A model generated the notes under the pieces. That model was not told where the DNA came from and did no database searches. It was given only the letters and a program-made list of their open reading frames with translations. 64,000 nucleotides of DNA, taken from positions 930,001 through 994,000 of the forward strand of contig JALECJ010000007.1 in assembly GCA_023515745.1 (NCBI GenBank). The letters run 5' to 3'. This stretch comes from Amoeboaphelidium protococcarum (lineage: Eukaryota > Aphelidiomycota > Aphelidea). The position numbers and the translations under genes are program-made. This document shows, in pieces, positions 35,717 through 47,491 of this stretch. Every line of letters starts with the position of its first letter. The stretch's first letter is position 1.

Positions 35717-37864
35717 TCACAAAACCTGTTTTATTGCACAGACTGTACCGTCTTTACCGCGACAAATCTAATCACTAGTCATAGACACGAAGCCTTGATC
35801 ATATCCGGCCAACTACTTCAAATCTTCAACGACGCGGCGAGAGCCAAAGTACTTATGCTTAGCAGCTCCACTGTCAATGGAATGTCCCAAAGTGACGCAT
35901 TAAACACCATCAATACTTATGGTGTTACCATCAGTCAGTACAATGTTGTAAACTGAAGGCACAGTGCTTAGGACAATATCGGAGCTGCATTCAATAGGAA
36001 ACTTGTATACCTGGCCATCAACAGCGACGGGATGATACGGCGTAATCAATAAGTTTCCGTTAGATCCCAGGCGCACAAATGCTTAAAATTCTTACTGCAG
36101 CACTGTTTATACCAGACATTCAACTTTAGCAATACCGCTGTCACTTACAACTTCATCTCCTTTTTAAATATCTTTGATAGGACACCAAGATCCGTCAGCC
36201 ATTGCCACCAGACTGTCAGGATGAAAGCAAACTCCACCAGAGTTATAGTAGCGAGACATATTTACAGGCGCTGCAGAACTAGCAGAACCTCCACTACCAG
36301 ATGATACATGACGCTGAATGGAAGGCTTTGGAGCAGGTAATGAGACAAAGAGATCAGTCAGCTTCTCCACAGATTCCTTGAATAACACCCCTCCATAGCC
36401 TTAAACACCCGGATCCTTAAAGTTATTGCAGAATTGAAGCATATGAGCAAAACCAAGAGATACCATGTAATGAACACCCCACTTTGAGTACCAGTGATCA
36501 TTAGACAAGGCCTGGGATACCTGACCCTCAACATCCTTGCAGATATTGTCAATGAGTTCGTATTCAATTCTACGACTTTCAATGTCTGCAGGAACTTTGA
36601 TTTCTCGCTTCTGGACACAGACAGCAAACAATTCAACGACCAGAGCTGCACGGTAGATCTAGAATACTTTATAATTATCATTCAATGCAGCATCATTAGC
36701 AGTCGCTTGCACTGCGAATACTTTCATATGCTTACCATTGATCCCGTCAAAGTTTAAGGTAATATCAACGGGCTAATACGAAGAATGCTTAATGTCAAAG
36801 ACTAACGTAGTATCTTAGCCGTAGCGTAGTGGCTAAACCGTTACCGTCTAAGACTCCTGCACAACGTTAGTCTTGAAATCCCCAACAACTTTAACATTAG
36901 GATTGCTTAAAGTCAGCTGCGGATTCACAGCATATACACAACGAGCATTACTCAGAGCATTCACAAATATAGTGCCCACCATTGACGCATCAGGGATAAA
37001 ACTATACGACCCACAGCCTTCCAGAGCAATGCCCTTCAAGCATTTAGTGTCCAGTGAATACCCAAAGCCAAATGTGCTCATGGATCCGTAGACAGGATTT
37101 TGGTCAAGTTGACGTTTGATCAACTGACGATAATCCAAATTGTCAGTAGGGACTCCATCCGTTAAGATGAAGATCGAAGAGAAATGCTCGTGAGACACCT
37201 TGGCTGCAGTCTCAATACCCAACTTTATACCTTTGCTCATGTAAGTGGAAGCAGTTGGCTGTAGCTGTTGAAGAGCATTCTTGGCCAGAATCTTGCCACC
37301 CTTGGTCATCAAAGTTGGATCCAGCTCAACGATGGCGTCATCAGAGAAGGATATCAGAGACAGCTTGTCATATGCATTCAAAGACTCAATTATTGTCAGG
37401 CAGGCGTGCTTGACCAGATCTAATAAAGTCAGACCGTCAGATTCTTGATTAGAAATCGTAGCCTCAGTTCCCATAGAGCCAGATATATCAATGACGCAGC
37501 AGACATGAATCGGATGAGGCTTCTTTGAATCAGGGCCACTAATAGTGACGCCCAAATGGTTGTTGTGAGTCCATTTCACAATTTTCACCTACTGATCATC
37601 CAGAGCGGGCGCCAAGTTATCAGCTTATGTGGCTGCAGAGTCAGCTTGCGACATGTCACCACCACCTTCGATCAAATCCTTCAGAGCTCTATTAGGCAAC
37701 AGCTAAGCTGCAGTAAGTGGACGTCTAGTAATTGGAGATTCTCCATGAATTTATAGCCACTCCAGAATAGCCGTTTTCTCATATGAATTTCCATCTGGAT
37801 CAATCACAGGATCCTTCATTGGCATCTGAGTGATTGGACAACACGGTATAGTACTATGAGGCAT
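35717..37864 (-). CDS. U-box + vWA + Hint (Vint) protein
   Basis: 715 residues from ATG at 37864 to TGA at 35717. Three parts are clear. A U-box (about 7-75: [36 protein letters not shown]) suggests an E3 ubiquitin ligase. A von Willebrand A domain (about 115-300) has a full MIDAS (DISGSMG at 126-132, T and D further on in FILTDGVP). The C-terminal Hedgehog/intein-like Vint domain (about 545-715) starts GGVCFHP, with the nucleophile Cys at 546, and has the TPYHP motif at 608-612. This order is known in scattered protists and fungi. Vint domains are thought to be Hint-fold but their activity is not established. No C-terminal extein is present. Confidence 0.92.
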
Positions 37865-38410
37865 CCTTAGTATATCTATGAAAATTGAAATATCTGAGAA
37901 TAATTTAGACTGAAATATGTAAAAGAGAAAGAGCGGATGATATCATAGTATGAGAAAGCACGCATGTTATTGTTTGTTACAAAACTCAGTACCAAACACT
38001 GCCAATGCATTGTTTGACGCGGATTGCATAACATCAAGGCGAACGCGCATAACACTCAGAGATTATCGCCGAGCTTCGCTTGTAAGTAGATTTTTGAGGT
38101 TATTTGACTTTTTGGGTCATACACTTTAATAAAGCGGACTTTGTATATCGCCTCATCATTTCATTAAACGCCGGAATTTATCACATTGATCCGGCCCTTT
38201 TACTATACCTTCTATACCCCTTAAATTAACAACCACCTTTCTTTGCTAATCTGCTCATTTTAAGAAATAATATTTACAATATTCAAAGCATGACAATTTA
38301 GAATAATAAAGAGCGAAAGCATAGCATATTATAGTCTATACCAAGTCTATTCCGCGGTGGTAAAAAGAAAAATTAGTTGTCCAATTCCAGGAGTGAGCGC
38401 GTATTTACTG
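37865..38410. promoter_or_regulatory. divergent region, no gene seen
   Basis: 546 bases between the U-box/vWA gene and the SH3 gene. AT-rich with several ACGCG motifs near 38017-38050. No frame looks like protein. Confidence 0.3.
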
Positions 38411-39957
38411 ATGCACCGGATGTGGATGGCGCTCTACTGCGGGGTCATTATTATCTAAACTCTAATCATACGGTGCTCTAAGGAGAGGTACAATGGTGCG
38501 TATCCAATTTCTAAATATAGCTGTAATACCGCTCTATAACTGGCAAGAATTAAGTAAAAACTATCTACCTTGCAGATGTGCTTGATTTGCACCTGCACAC
38601 TCAGTTTGAGCCTGTGGCGCCCGTTTTACGCGAGTCCAAGTCGCCTGTTTAGTCGCCAGCCAACATGATGCGTAAACCATAGTCAGACACCAGCTCTAAT
38701 GTATCTAGTAGTATGACTTTCCGTGAGTACACTTAGTAGTATAATTAGGGTGATATTACGAGAAAGAAGTTACTGTGTGTCGTTTACAAGGATTATGAGT
38801 TATAGACGTGTAGTATTCTGATTATCCCTCTGGATTCTGCATAAGCTCACGATAAGAAGAGGCTTCCTAATGGTGCAATGATTGAGAGAGAATTTCTCAA
38901 GCTGAAATCTAATTGGCTTGAGATGTAAGTGGGTGCTCGAGATTACAGCGACTCCAAGTATAAAATACTCTTCTAGAACCGCGTCGAGCATGCCGAGTCT
39001 CTGACTGTCTCTTAGTGGCTCATCACTAAAGATCACGTTGTATTGTGTGGTAATGAGTTTGACTTCCCCACTGTAGTACCATTCTAGAATGTATTTGATA
39101 TTGAGTATCATTCTAGTAGCACTAGTAAAGCTGGTAACTGTGTCTCTTTCCACTATGCAGAGTATAATGATGCGGTGAAGGACTTCACTGACCGTGTCAT
39201 TAATGTTACTCAATTTGGACCATTATCTGATTTTTAAGAAGTGAGTCTGTTGTGGCGACAATGTCTTAACATTAAGATAATAGAGAGTACATTAGAAGAT
39301 CATCAGTAGTCTGCTTTGACATAGTACATTTTAAATCGATTAGAACTATCCACTGGGCAATAAGAATAGAAAGCTAGTGCAGGCGTAACTGCTGCTGGCA
39401 TTGGATTACGTGCAGAGTCTATGAGCTGGATATACACAAAGCCATTGCCTGAAATTGATGCCGCTGATGATCAGTCTTCGTCTGAATTTAACATGTCCCA
39501 GATTGATTATGACGATTTCAGGTAGCTTGAACAGAGTATCAGGACTCTGGATTTCAACTAGAATGGCGTGTAAGAAGAATAACAAGTGAACTAATCGTAG
39601 TAATTCATTGAGGAAGAAGAAGAAGTTCAATGTGATGTGCTTGACACTGACACGCTGCCAATTGCTGGACAGCAGTTTGAACTCAGACGGAATACCGTGG
39701 CTGTATTTTAGTCTAATAGTCAAGAGTCGTTTTTAGATCAAGATGGGAATTACATCAAGGATCTGTATGAGGCAAAGTATTCATATCACAGTAATGAAAA
39801 TGGTGAGCTAAAGTTTAAAAAGGGAGATATCTTACGCGTCATTAAGAAGGATGATAGTGGATGGTTCTACTCGTTGAAATTGAAAGAGAGTGGTTAAAGT
39901 GTTATAGTCGTTGATGAAGGTTGGGCGCCAAGCAACTTTCTTCAACTCCGTCAATGA
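38411..39957 (+). CDS. SH3-domain protein, otherwise unrecognised
   Basis: Proposed exons 38411-38495 and 38576-39957 give 488 residues; the 5' exon and start are uncertain. The C-terminus is a clear SH3 domain: DLYEAKYSYHSNENGELKF, KKGDILRVIKKDDSGWFYS and WAPSNFLQL, with the ALYDY-like start changed to AKYSY. Upstream is a folded, PH/DUF-like mixed alpha-beta region (KKLLCVVYKDYELQTCSILI ... WLITKDHVVLCG ... AVKDFTDRVINV) and a Gln/Glu-rich linker with many TAR codons. SH3 proteins of this shape act in actin or endocytic scaffolds in fungi, but that is only an analogy. The antisense frames are shadows. Confidence 0.7.
38496..38575 (+). other. proposed intron of the SH3 gene (80 bases)
   Basis: GTGCGT...CCTTGCAG, phase 1. 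It joins an upstream ATG frame to the DVLDLHLHTQ frame. The acceptor is good; the donor is less usual for this window. Confidence 0.45.
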
Positions 39958-40315
39958 GAAATTGTATGTCACGAGGAATCAAGTAATGGACAAATTTTAT
40001 ATGGACATTAAAGATATTTGTCATTGACTGTCGGTGTTAAATTGTTTTGCAATAAAATCAGTTGTATTGAGTTGAACGATGTTTACCAGTTGAATATCTT
40101 TACTCTTGAATGCCTCCTTCTTAACGTGACTAAGGATCACAGGAGGCGAAATCTATATTTAACCTCCCCTTTGCGTCCAATCAAGTGATCAATCAGATTA
40201 AGGTTATTTTTCATCAGAAGATCACATCATTTTTATTAGGAATTTCCTTCTTTTAATTCAGCTCAATAGTAAACCAGATTTTAATATATTCAATATTACT
40301 ACTGGTTCAATAAAA

Positions 40316-42430
40316 ATGAAATTATCCGTAACTGCATCATTTGTGCTTGTGGCCCTCGCGCTGTAATCTTAATCTGCTGACGCGCATCGTATCCGCAAAG
40401 AGTCATTTGCGCCGCAGATTTCTCAGAGATTCGTGCATGGCATTCACAAGGGCTTGGATTTGCTGAAGAATAGCGTGTTTGATGCTTGGAAATGGTCGTC
40501 GGGAAAGCCTAGGCCGAATGCCGCGATTGGAATGGATCTGGTGGCTGATGGGGAAGAAGAATTTGTATACTTGACGCAGGCTTCGTCTGATGCACCTCTT
40601 ACTATTGCCTAGCGCTTTGTTGAAGGTCAGTTGGGACTGCAGGCTGAATCTGACTATGTGGTGAAGGATCAGTACACTACTAAACATAATGGAGTAACCC
40701 ATATCTATTTAAAGCAGATGGTGAATGGTCTTGCGGTCGAGAATGGTGATGTAAATATTAACATTGATCGCCAAGGACGCGTTGTCAGTTTCGGTGAGAG
40801 TACTTACAGAGGTGGTAAGGGCGTGAAATCTTCTCCCGGCTTTGTCTTACAGAATGATGGTGGTAATGATTATGTCGCTGCTGCTGAAGAATCTTATATC
40901 GCTGCTGAGCCTAAAATATCTGCCACCTAGGCTGTTGCGTCTCTCGCTAATTACTTGAGCTTGCCGGTGCCTCCTGAGCATCAACAGCTTCTGAAGACTG
41001 TCAACTCGCTGAATGGAGAGCCTGAGCAGGTTGTACTGGGTTTTAACTTTACTCTGAAAAATGGAATCCCAATTAAGAACAAGTATCTGCGCGTCCAATC
41101 GGATGACGGTAAAGACAGTCTTGTGCTGGTATATGACATCCAGGTCGAGATGGAGGAGAATTGGTATCATGCACACGTTAATGCAGAGGATGGCAAAGTC
41201 ATTGCTCTAGTTGATTGGGTCAGCGATGCTACCTATGAGGTGTATCCAGTCGGCGTGAACGATCCGCATGATGGTGAGCGGGTAGTGTTGAAGGATCCAG
41301 CAAAATTGGCATCTGAAGCTAGTCCTCTTGGCTGGCACGCTCAAGGTGAAGATGAATCCGACAGGTTCACAACCACAGCTGGTAACAATGTTTATGCTCA
41401 GGAAAATCTTGATGGCAAGACTTCTGGGGAGATTAATAACTATCGTCCAGATGGCGGTGAAGATCTCGATTTCAGATCCAAAGTTGATCTCAAGAAGAGT
41501 CCTAAGACTTATCTCGATGCTGCGATTATCAACTTGTTCTACATGAACAATGTGATGCACGACTTGCCTTATGTTTATGGTTATGACGAGTAGAGTGGAA
41601 ATTTTCAGCAGAACAACTTCGGCCGTGGCGGTCAGGATGGTGATGCTGTGATGGCCAATGCACAAGATGGTGCTGGTATGAACAATGCCAACTTTGCTAC
41701 TCCACCCGATGGATAGACTCCTAAAATGAGAATGTACGTCTGGAACACAGCAAAGCCTTATCGTGATGGAGATTTTGATAATGCCATCATCATTCATGAA
41801 TACACTCACGGTATTTCGACTCGTCTGACTGGTGGTCCTTCGAACTCTGGCTGCCTGGGCTGGGGAGAGGCGGGTGGTATGGGTGAAGGTTATGGTGATT
41901 TCATGTCTTTGATTTTGCGTCAACGCGAGCACTATAATCGAACTATGGATTTCCCGATGGGCGCATACGCTTCTAATCGTCCAAAGGGTATCCGAAAGTT
42001 TGTGTACTCCACCAACATGACCACTAATCCTTCCACCTATGCTTATACTCGTAAGTTTGCTTACATTGGAGTTCACGCGAAAGGTGAAGTGTTTGCAGCA
42101 ATGCTCAATGAAATGTACTGGAATCTGGTGGAGGAATTCGGATTCAGTAATAATCTGTATGATCCACTATCTACTGATAAGACCCGTAAAATTGATCATC
42201 CTGCTGGTAACGTTATGGCTCTACAGCTGTTGATTGACTCTATGAAATTGCAGCCATGTCGTCCATCTTTTGTGGATGCCAGAGATGCATTACTTTAGGC
42301 AGATCAAGTCAATTACGATGGAAAAGCAGCTTGTGCCATCTGGCGTGGATTCGCTAAGCGTGGACTTGGTATGAAAGCTCGTCCTGGTGGCAGAGAAGAC
42401 TTCTCTCTCCCTGCCAAGTGCAAAAATTGA
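40316..42430 (+). CDS. fungalysin (secreted M36 zinc metalloprotease)
   Basis: 704 residues from ATG at 40316 to TGA at 42428. A signal peptide ([20 protein letters not shown]...) is followed by an FTP propeptide region (about 70-215, [20 protein letters not shown]) and the M36 catalytic domain. The zinc site HEYTHGIS is at 494-501. The third ligand Glu lies in [10 protein letters not shown] (520-529), with [18 protein letters not shown] between, as in the family. Length and order are normal. Fungalysins are secreted elastase/keratin-degrading enzymes expanded in chytrids and dermatophytes, where they help use host or dead protein. The 289-residue antisense frame is a shadow. Confidence 0.95.
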
Positions 42431-42687
42431 AAAGACTAAGTTCAATATAAATCGTACTATACAGTGACACTATTTAGCCTTTTTTCTCGTTATATAACAC
42501 AAGAAAATACGGTAGCTACAGTAAGTAGCATTTCAGCTAGCGTGTAGATAGAAAACAGAAATTAGCGAGCAATTTTTATACTCATTTATTAGAAGCATAC
42601 TCAAGGTTCATCAAAATAGTATGACTGCTTGTTTGCTTAAATTTAATGACAACCAGCCCTCAGGTAATGCGAATACTCAGAAAATAG
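42431..42687. other. short intergenic region between convergent genes
   Basis: 257 bases. A plus-strand ATG frame at 42621-42827 mostly overlaps the end of the minus-strand ATPase gene and is not protein-like. Confidence 0.35.
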
Positions 42688-43896
42688 TCAACGCTGATCA
42701 GGAGCTGGTTTTAACTATTGAAACGCACTATCATCTTACGAATCGACGCGTTTGTACCGATTTGCATCAATGTCTAATGGCACAGAACCATGAGCAGCTT
42801 AAGAACCCCCAAGAGGTAGTAGATTGAATTGTCCTCCTGCGATCAACTATTGTTTCATTTCAGATTTGAAAACCTATTCAAGTAGAGACGAGGCTCGCGG
42901 GTCAGCTTTCAATAGAGAGATGAACATAAACTTGTCCCACTCAGATAAGTTGATTATACTTTTGTAAACTTCATCTGCAATATAAGCAGAACAAAAGTAG
43001 AGCTTATACGTCCTCAAGGTAGTATATGCGCCAAATACGGGTTTCATAAAAAGCATTTGATGGGCAACTTCTTCCGTGTTTGCATTGAACACCACAAAGT
43101 CCTTCAATTAAGAGTAAGATTTGATGAGTCTGCATTCTGTTACGAGTGACTATACATAATCCACAACCTCATCAGGATCTAATGTCAAGCATACACGTGC
43201 AGTTCCGCCAACTAGTGAATATCGCCTCTCAACTTCATCGTGGCCAATCTCTAGATTCAAAAAATCATGTGCCTCAATCAATTCATCCAGAGACCAAAAT
43301 GGCATGTAAAAAATAGCAGGTGAACTCTTACTACTGGACTTGAGCCAGCTATAGTTCGGACAAGTAAAGCAAATCATTTGAGTCCTACGTGGGGAAGCAA
43401 AAGGAGGCCCATCATACAGATGAATAGCATCCGGATAATCATTCATGAGATCGACTTCGTGCCTTTTCTTTAACTATCCGTTTGCACTTCTTGCATGCGC
43501 AATATCAAGTACTCCATCTCTTTCTCCCACAAAGGGAGGATAAACAACAACTTGTAACAGATATCTTGACTCATCAAAAGAAGCAGTCACTATTTACTTA
43601 TCAGGATTAGATTCGCGATACTCTTAGAAGAAATGAGCATAGAATACAGACTTTCCAATTCCTGGAGTTCCAGTTACAGTAGTGATGAATTTTCCCTTGT
43701 CCAACGACTGAATGAGATAACCATAGTACTCATCATAACAATCTCGAATGTAATATTTTGGATAGGAAGCCTCGTTGGATTGTGGTAATTAACGTTGGGC
43801 AGGCGTCATTTCGAACACAGATTCTGCCACCATTCTATCATAGGCTGCATCAAAAGCAAACGCGTCAAATTTAGTTTTTAGACTCTAATCTCCCAT
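42688..43896 (-). CDS. Crinkler/RHS-type P-loop ATPase
   Basis: 402 residues from ATG at 43896 to TGA at 42688. It carries a Walker A loop GTPGIGKS (76-83) in the context KFITTVTGTPGIGKSVFYAH, and a DAIHLYDGPP segment where CRN and RHS proteins have their Walker B-like W/YLVDG motif. These are the marks of the AAA-like NTPase in retrotransposon-hot-spot proteins and in the C-terminal part of some Crinklers, effectors of oomycetes and chytrids. There is no ubiquitin-like LFLAK header or signal peptide, so this may be the ATPase body alone, working inside the cell. Substrate and role are unknown. The gene stands between ordinary genes. Confidence 0.8.
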
Positions 43897-44099
43897 ATCG
43901 TAGTCAATACTCTGCGTAAAAATATGAGTATGTTCAGACTTATGGCTTTCGTGTGCGTACACGCTTGACGCGTCTCTTTTTCCTTTTCAAATCCTCAAGG
44001 CGAACGAACGTTCTTGCTATTCCTCAAAGTACCGTACTACGTATCCTTAAACGAAATAACGGACATTTATTGCTCTAATATTAATATAAAATTATTAAA

Positions 44100-44463
44100 A
44101 TGCACTTTTGGAATTAAGAAGAGCGTGAAGAGAACAAGAAGAAGTTCTAGACTGCACCATATGATCCTCGTTTCCCTTCCACTAACCAAGCCAAGAGATG
44201 CTTTATCAACTACGTGGACTACTGGAAGTGTGCTAAAGTGAATGGCGAAGAGAATCCAATTTGCCAAGAATTCAAGTATGTATTCTCAGAGATTTGTCCT
44301 CCATTCTGGGTAAGTATATTGTATCTTATTGTGTATTTATTAGATGCAATGTACTTATATTTATTGATATTATTCGTGCATGTAGGTGGAGAGTTGGGAT
44401 GAGTAAAAGGCTGCCGGAAGACACCCAGTGCGTGAGATAAACGAGGTTGACCCAAAATTCTGA
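44100..44463 (+). CDS. COX6B: cytochrome c oxidase subunit VIb (COX6B/Cox12)
   Basis: Exons 44100-44309 and 44386-44463 give 95 residues. The subunit sits on the intermembrane-space face of complex IV. It has FQTAPYDPRFPSTNQ and then CFINYVDYWKC, a CX9C pair, followed by CQEFKYVFSEIC, the CX10C pair that Mia40 oxidises. After the intron WVESWDEQKAAGRHP matches the conserved end (W...WDEQR..G.FPG). TAG/TAA codons replace Gln, including in FQTAP. Short frames around it are shadows. Confidence 0.95.
44310..44385 (+). other. COX6B: intron of COX6B (76 bases)
   Basis: GTAAGT...CATGTAG, phase 0, between PPFW and VESWDE. Splicing restores the conserved C-terminus. Confidence 0.9.
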
Positions 44464-45316
44464 TATATGACGAAAGATGAAAATATATATATACTTTGAT
44501 TTTTCGATAGGCTGTTGTTAGATTTCGCTTCTTGTGCTATATATTATAACTGAAGATGGACTCAACATACATCATCCTCATTAGAGGTCAAAGATCTTTT
44601 TGCGAAAGTAGAAAAACAATTAAAATGGACACAAGGTAGAAAATTCAAAGTAAATATGTAGCAAAGATTTTGTCAGCATAGGTAAAGAGTTAACCGTATC
44701 CTGACACCCAATCGTTTGCGTCAATCTCCTTCACGCATTTAGGTAAGCGTCATTAGATGTAATAAGGCTAATAAGACGCGTAATTTATAATTACAACAAT
44801 ACGGAAGTGTTTAAGCGTTTGTTGAAGAATGAAAAGAGTGAAGTGAGGCGACGTCTCTTTCTAAAGCTTTTCTTTTTCTCAACCCAAGTGCGAGCGAGGC
44901 CGTGCTCTGGAGAACGGGCGACGTTGGCGTCTGTCTTGCATCACTATTTTAACTTTCTGCATACCATCAATCTGTTAGTGTTTCAAGGCCTTCAATTGTA
45001 TAAAAATATTCATTTATCTTGCTATATAGTGTGCAGCATTATCATATCCAGCAGAGTGTAATTCTTATCCAATGTTAGAATGTTCCGTGATCTAAAAATA
45101 GATTATGGTGTCATCACGATGGTGATTGATGTACAATTATATACTCTTCCAGAATATTGCTGATTGCTCGTACCCTGTACACAAGTGTTTTCATTCTGTT
45201 AATTTTTAAGCATATTTATTTCAAGTGCAATTGTCAACTCTTTTCCTCTCTATAAGTCTTAGCTTGTTTAAATAGTCTTCCTAACAGCTTTGCACTTCAA
45301 AACAGTGGCTGCGATC
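44464..45316. other. intergenic, no gene seen
   Basis: 853 bases with no frame that looks like protein. The plus-strand frame at 44807-45061 (ending TGA... with KKEKSEVRRRLFLKLFF-like composition) is not convincing. AATATATATATAC near 44480 is a small AT repeat. I could not find a tRNA. Confidence 0.3.
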
Positions 45317-46417
45317 ATGAAACAATCTGATTACGTTCAAGACTCTCAAGATTCGATCGAGGTTGAAGCTGATATCGCCGATACTGCCGTATTGTCAGAG
45401 AATGATGTCCTCACAGAGTCTGTGGTGGCTTCGATACGTTTACAGAATGGATAAACCTCTGTGAGTGTGACAGCGACTGAATAGTAAATGCCTACAATTG
45501 TGAAGGAAAACAGTCCCTACATGAAAAAGCAGAAGACATAGACTGATAAGAGTGGCAGTGACAAGACTAAAAGCAAAGTTATGCATACTGCAGTGATGAT
45601 GAGCGATGAGATTGTCACATCTAATGCTGCTTTTTTGAATCATATGCCATGCTGCAAGATTTGTTCATAGCCCTTGATCGCGTCTGTTACAGCTTATGAT
45701 GCATTTGTATCGCCGTGCTATTGTGAGAGCAATGATAGATTTGTCCATCGGCGATGTCTCTACGCAGCTGCTGCTAATGATGGAATACCTTCTGGCAATG
45801 GTTACGCAGATTAGAGTTAGAAATAGCAATAAAATCAACCTAAAGTTCCTTATCACTGCGATTATTGTAATTACAGCTATACATTGAGACGAGTCTAATT
45901 TGGTAAAGCTACTAGACATATATCTGTTGATATTTTATTGACTTTATGTGCAAGTATGTTCCTACTATACATACTCAGTCGGCTCGAAGTCTTTAATTTG
46001 ATTATACCTCTGAAGGGAAATAATCTCAGTCAAGATTAGATTGGATATTTTAATGGATTTGTAATTTCTACAATTATTGGATTATTCATACTGCTTACAG
46101 GTAGCGTATGTCACCTGTTCGCTATAGTAGATATCTGCAAGTATTAACCTGTAGATTTACCTGTATGGTATACTTAGTTCTTTGACTTTTACACGCTCTA
46201 ATGTGTAATACACGCGTCATGGTATCGACTGGAAGCTTTGCTGGTGTTGGTGTTATTTCTTTCAGTGTATGCTGCAACATCTATGCTGATGTGCTACTAC
46301 TTGATATGGGTTGTCATCTATATATCTCTTGGTAGATTACAGGTATTGATTGAAAATATAAAGCCAGATTCTTCATAAGCAAAAGGTAAGCGGAAGACTG
46401 ACAATGCCATAATATGA
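45317..46417 (+). CDS. RING-CH (MARCH-type) membrane E3 ligase-like protein
   Basis: 366 residues from ATG at 45317 to TGA at 46415. After a disordered 100-residue N-terminus, a RING-CH zinc domain is built from CKIC (113-116), CYC (134-136), H144, C147 and CDYC (181-184), the C4-H-C3 order of MARCH/Doa10 proteins. The linker between the second pairs holds a Gln-rich run spelled mostly with TAG/TAA. Hydrophobic segments follow near 205-222 (ILLTLCASMFLLYI), 250-275, 305-320 and 325-345, suggesting four membrane spans. Such proteins ubiquitinate membrane proteins or ER-associated degradation substrates. The specific subfamily is unclear. Confidence 0.85.
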
Positions 46418-46518
46418 TGATCAGATAGTTTTGAACAATATAGAATACTATACAATAGAGTTAATTAAGTACATATCAATTCATTCATAATATTTAGTAA
46501 CTACCAACAATAACCCTA

Positions 46519-47229
46519 TCACGCTTTAGGCTGGGCAAACATGATTTAAACTGTATATACGTGAGTGTCTACATCATAGTGATCAAAAAGGAGATCAGAG
46601 TTGACATCTACGGGTGTATTAGGTATCTTAAATGCTATGTTCTCATAAGGATCAGCAGCGATTACCAAGTACTACCACGCGTTGTCTGGCGTATCAACTT
46701 TCTGCTCATAAGCACTCATGAACCGGTACATGGGATGTACATCAGCCAGTATTAGCGGAACGTGTATCTAAAATAAAAGGCCATACCGTCCTGACAGAGG
46801 ATCTCTAATTTTCTGTATCTTATAACCAGGTCTACCGACTCTAGCGACAGTTCTCTATATTTTAGCTTTTTTATCCCCGGCGGATTCATCACCTTTACAA
46901 CTACCACCAGCAGCAGCGACAAGAGTATCAAGACTCTGAGCTCCGGGACCAAGCTATTTTGCCTCTTTCGCCGCTCGCCTAGCCAAGTTGGCCTTGTGTT
47001 TCTTTCCTTGAGTATGCGCCAGATATGAACCTTCGTTGACGTGGAGTGTTAGACAGAGTTTACATTCAAACGTACCCAAATGATTCTTCAGAATGTACGG
47101 ATCTTTTGATAGATCCACAGTCTCCAGTGCCAATTATCTCTACCTCTCGCGTCTACTTAAATTCTGTTCGCTAGCAGTGGCAACTCCACCGCCACCAAAT
47201 TTAACACCAACTCTATTTTACATGTCCAT
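46519..47229 (-). CDS. SF3A2: splicing factor 3A subunit 2 (SF3A2/Prp11)
   Basis: 236 residues from ATG at 47229 to TGA at 46519. SF3A2 is part of U2 snRNP and helps fix U2 at the branch point. The N-terminus reads MDMQNRVGVKFGGGGVATAS, then RRERQRQLALETVDLSKDPY and the matrin-type zinc finger ECKLCLTLHVNEGSYLAHTQ-GKKH. The C-terminal half has RVGRPGYKIQK, LLFQIHVP, RFMSAYEQKVDTPDNAWQYL and the AADPYENIAFKIPN block. It is the expected length for a form without the Pro-rich tail. Head to head with the RRM gene at 47492. Confidence 0.95.
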
Positions 47230-47491
47230 CTTTAATCACAATAATCACTAAATACTCTGATAATAGACTAATGGTGTAAAATAATCGCGTTTTTTCTTGG
47301 CTCGAGCTCGCTGAAAAGTGTTGAATGAATAGGGGCGATTCAAAGGGCACTTCATAAGAGAGAGAGCGAGAGAGCAGATTGAGCGTCTTTGATTGCGCAA
47401 GGGGAAAAGAAACTATTCTTGTCGCTTTGGAAAGTCGCGTCTCTTCGTAGCGGATTATAAACACTCATCAGTAAAAGAAAATTATCTTAGA

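Noticed and set aside
41207-42076. 289-residue frame antisense to the fungalysin gene
   Set aside because: Composition follows the complement of the M36 codons; the sense gene has every catalytic motif.
42621-42827. 68-residue plus-strand ORF
   Set aside because: Mostly overlaps the 3' end of the Crinkler/RHS ATPase on the other strand and lacks protein-like composition.
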